Shown here in pieces: positions 63,485 to 64,000 of a DNA stretch of 64,000 nucleotides. The translations under genes were made by a program, and so were the position numbers. The notes beneath the pieces were generated by a model, which ran no database searches, was not told the DNA's origin, and saw only the letters and a list, made by a program, of their open reading frames with translations. How positions within the stretch are numbered: position 1 is the first letter of the stretch; the number at the start of each line of letters is the position of its first letter. Source of the DNA: Colletes latitarsis (taxonomy: Eukaryota; Arthropoda; Insecta; Hymenoptera; Colletidae); contig NC_135140.1 of assembly GCF_051014445.1 (NCBI RefSeq), positions 16,795,501-16,859,500 of the forward strand, written 5' to 3'.

Positions 63485-64000
63485 AACGCTGAACTGAATA
63501 TTCTTAAGCGAGTATAAGTAATAATAATAACGAAATAACGATACTGATAAGTAATAATATTAATTATTATACGAATTTCCATTTTTGCAATGTAATAGTA
63601 ACTGGGTAGAGTGACTATAGCATCGAGCAATTTCCCCGCCGAAGCTTACTGTTTCAGCGTAATTGCATTCAACTGGATGGAACAATTGTTAGAATGAACG
63701 CCGTATCACTTAGCTAAAGGTCCGCTGGAACGTGAACTTTTTTACATAGGTCGACGTCAACCAATTTGCCAAAGTCTCTTAACAATTTTCGTTCTTCGTT
63801 TTCCCTTCGAGGAAAGGATGCGGCTGCCAATAGTAATTGCGTTGCAGCGAACGGTGAATCGATAAAAACCGGGTTAAACAATGTGAGCCGGTAATTATCA
63901 GAGTGATCCGAGTCAAAAATAAAAAAATAAATTTAATTTTCCACTTATTAGTATTAATACTGCTACAAGCTAACTTTTTCAATTATAGATTTTTCTCCGT
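63485..64000. other. Right edge of the window
   Basis: AT-rich flank without a recognisable gene, promoter or repeat. Confidence 0.4.

Noticed and set aside
1..64000. tRNA, rRNA, CRISPR array or bacterial-type operon
   Set aside because: I saw no cloverleaf-type B-box context, no rRNA sequence and no regular repeat-spacer array; all genes are spliced or nested insect genes.

Overview
The window is eukaryotic nuclear DNA: AT-rich, with spliced genes using GT-AG introns, long repeat-filled introns and insect-specific protein families. The gene set points to an insect: an insect lipophorin precursor, a CHK/ecdysteroid-kinase-like protein, a GTPBP2-type GTPase and BTBD7. The dispersed TATACAGGGTGTTCGGCCAC-type repeats look like those I associate with Hymenoptera, possibly a bee. 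That lineage call is inference from memory, not from a search.

Layout, left to right. (1) A GTPBP2-like translational-type GTPase lies on the minus strand at 250-2636 (6 coding exons, 598 aa), with a 5' UTR exon near 3190-3650. (2) About 2 kb of divergent promoter region follows. (3) BTBD7 lies on the plus strand at 8741-25777 (10 coding exons, 851 aa). Its last long intron (12562-25197) holds a complete single-exon CHK-kinase-like gene on the opposite strand (13784-15019). (4) A repeat-rich stretch of about 8 kb separates BTBD7 from the next gene; the two converge tail to tail. (5) An apolipophorin (apolipophorin II/I precursor) gene occupies 34200-61215 on the minus strand. I could join 24 coding exons in phase (3373 aa), from a signal-peptide exon through an LPD_N region, a furin-type site (RGKR) and a vWD-like region to a cysteine-rich tail. 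(6) 61216-64000 is the lipophorin promoter and upstream repeat-bearing DNA.

The genes have separate roles: GTP-dependent ribosome/mRNA surveillance (GTPBP2 family), a membrane-anchored BTB-BACK protein, small-molecule phosphorylation (CHK family) and hemolymph lipid transport. Nothing shows that they work together.

The most distinctive non-genic structure is mobile DNA: a 143-bp repeat unit that appears inside a TIR element (55238-55722) and as a 1-copy versus 4-copy expansion at two other loci; a TTAA-flanked piggyBac-type non-autonomous element with an internal ~220-bp triplication inside an apolipophorin intron; and at least seven arrays of a degenerate ATTCGAATA repeat. I found no CRISPR array, tRNA or rRNA, and no convincing new multi-gene system.
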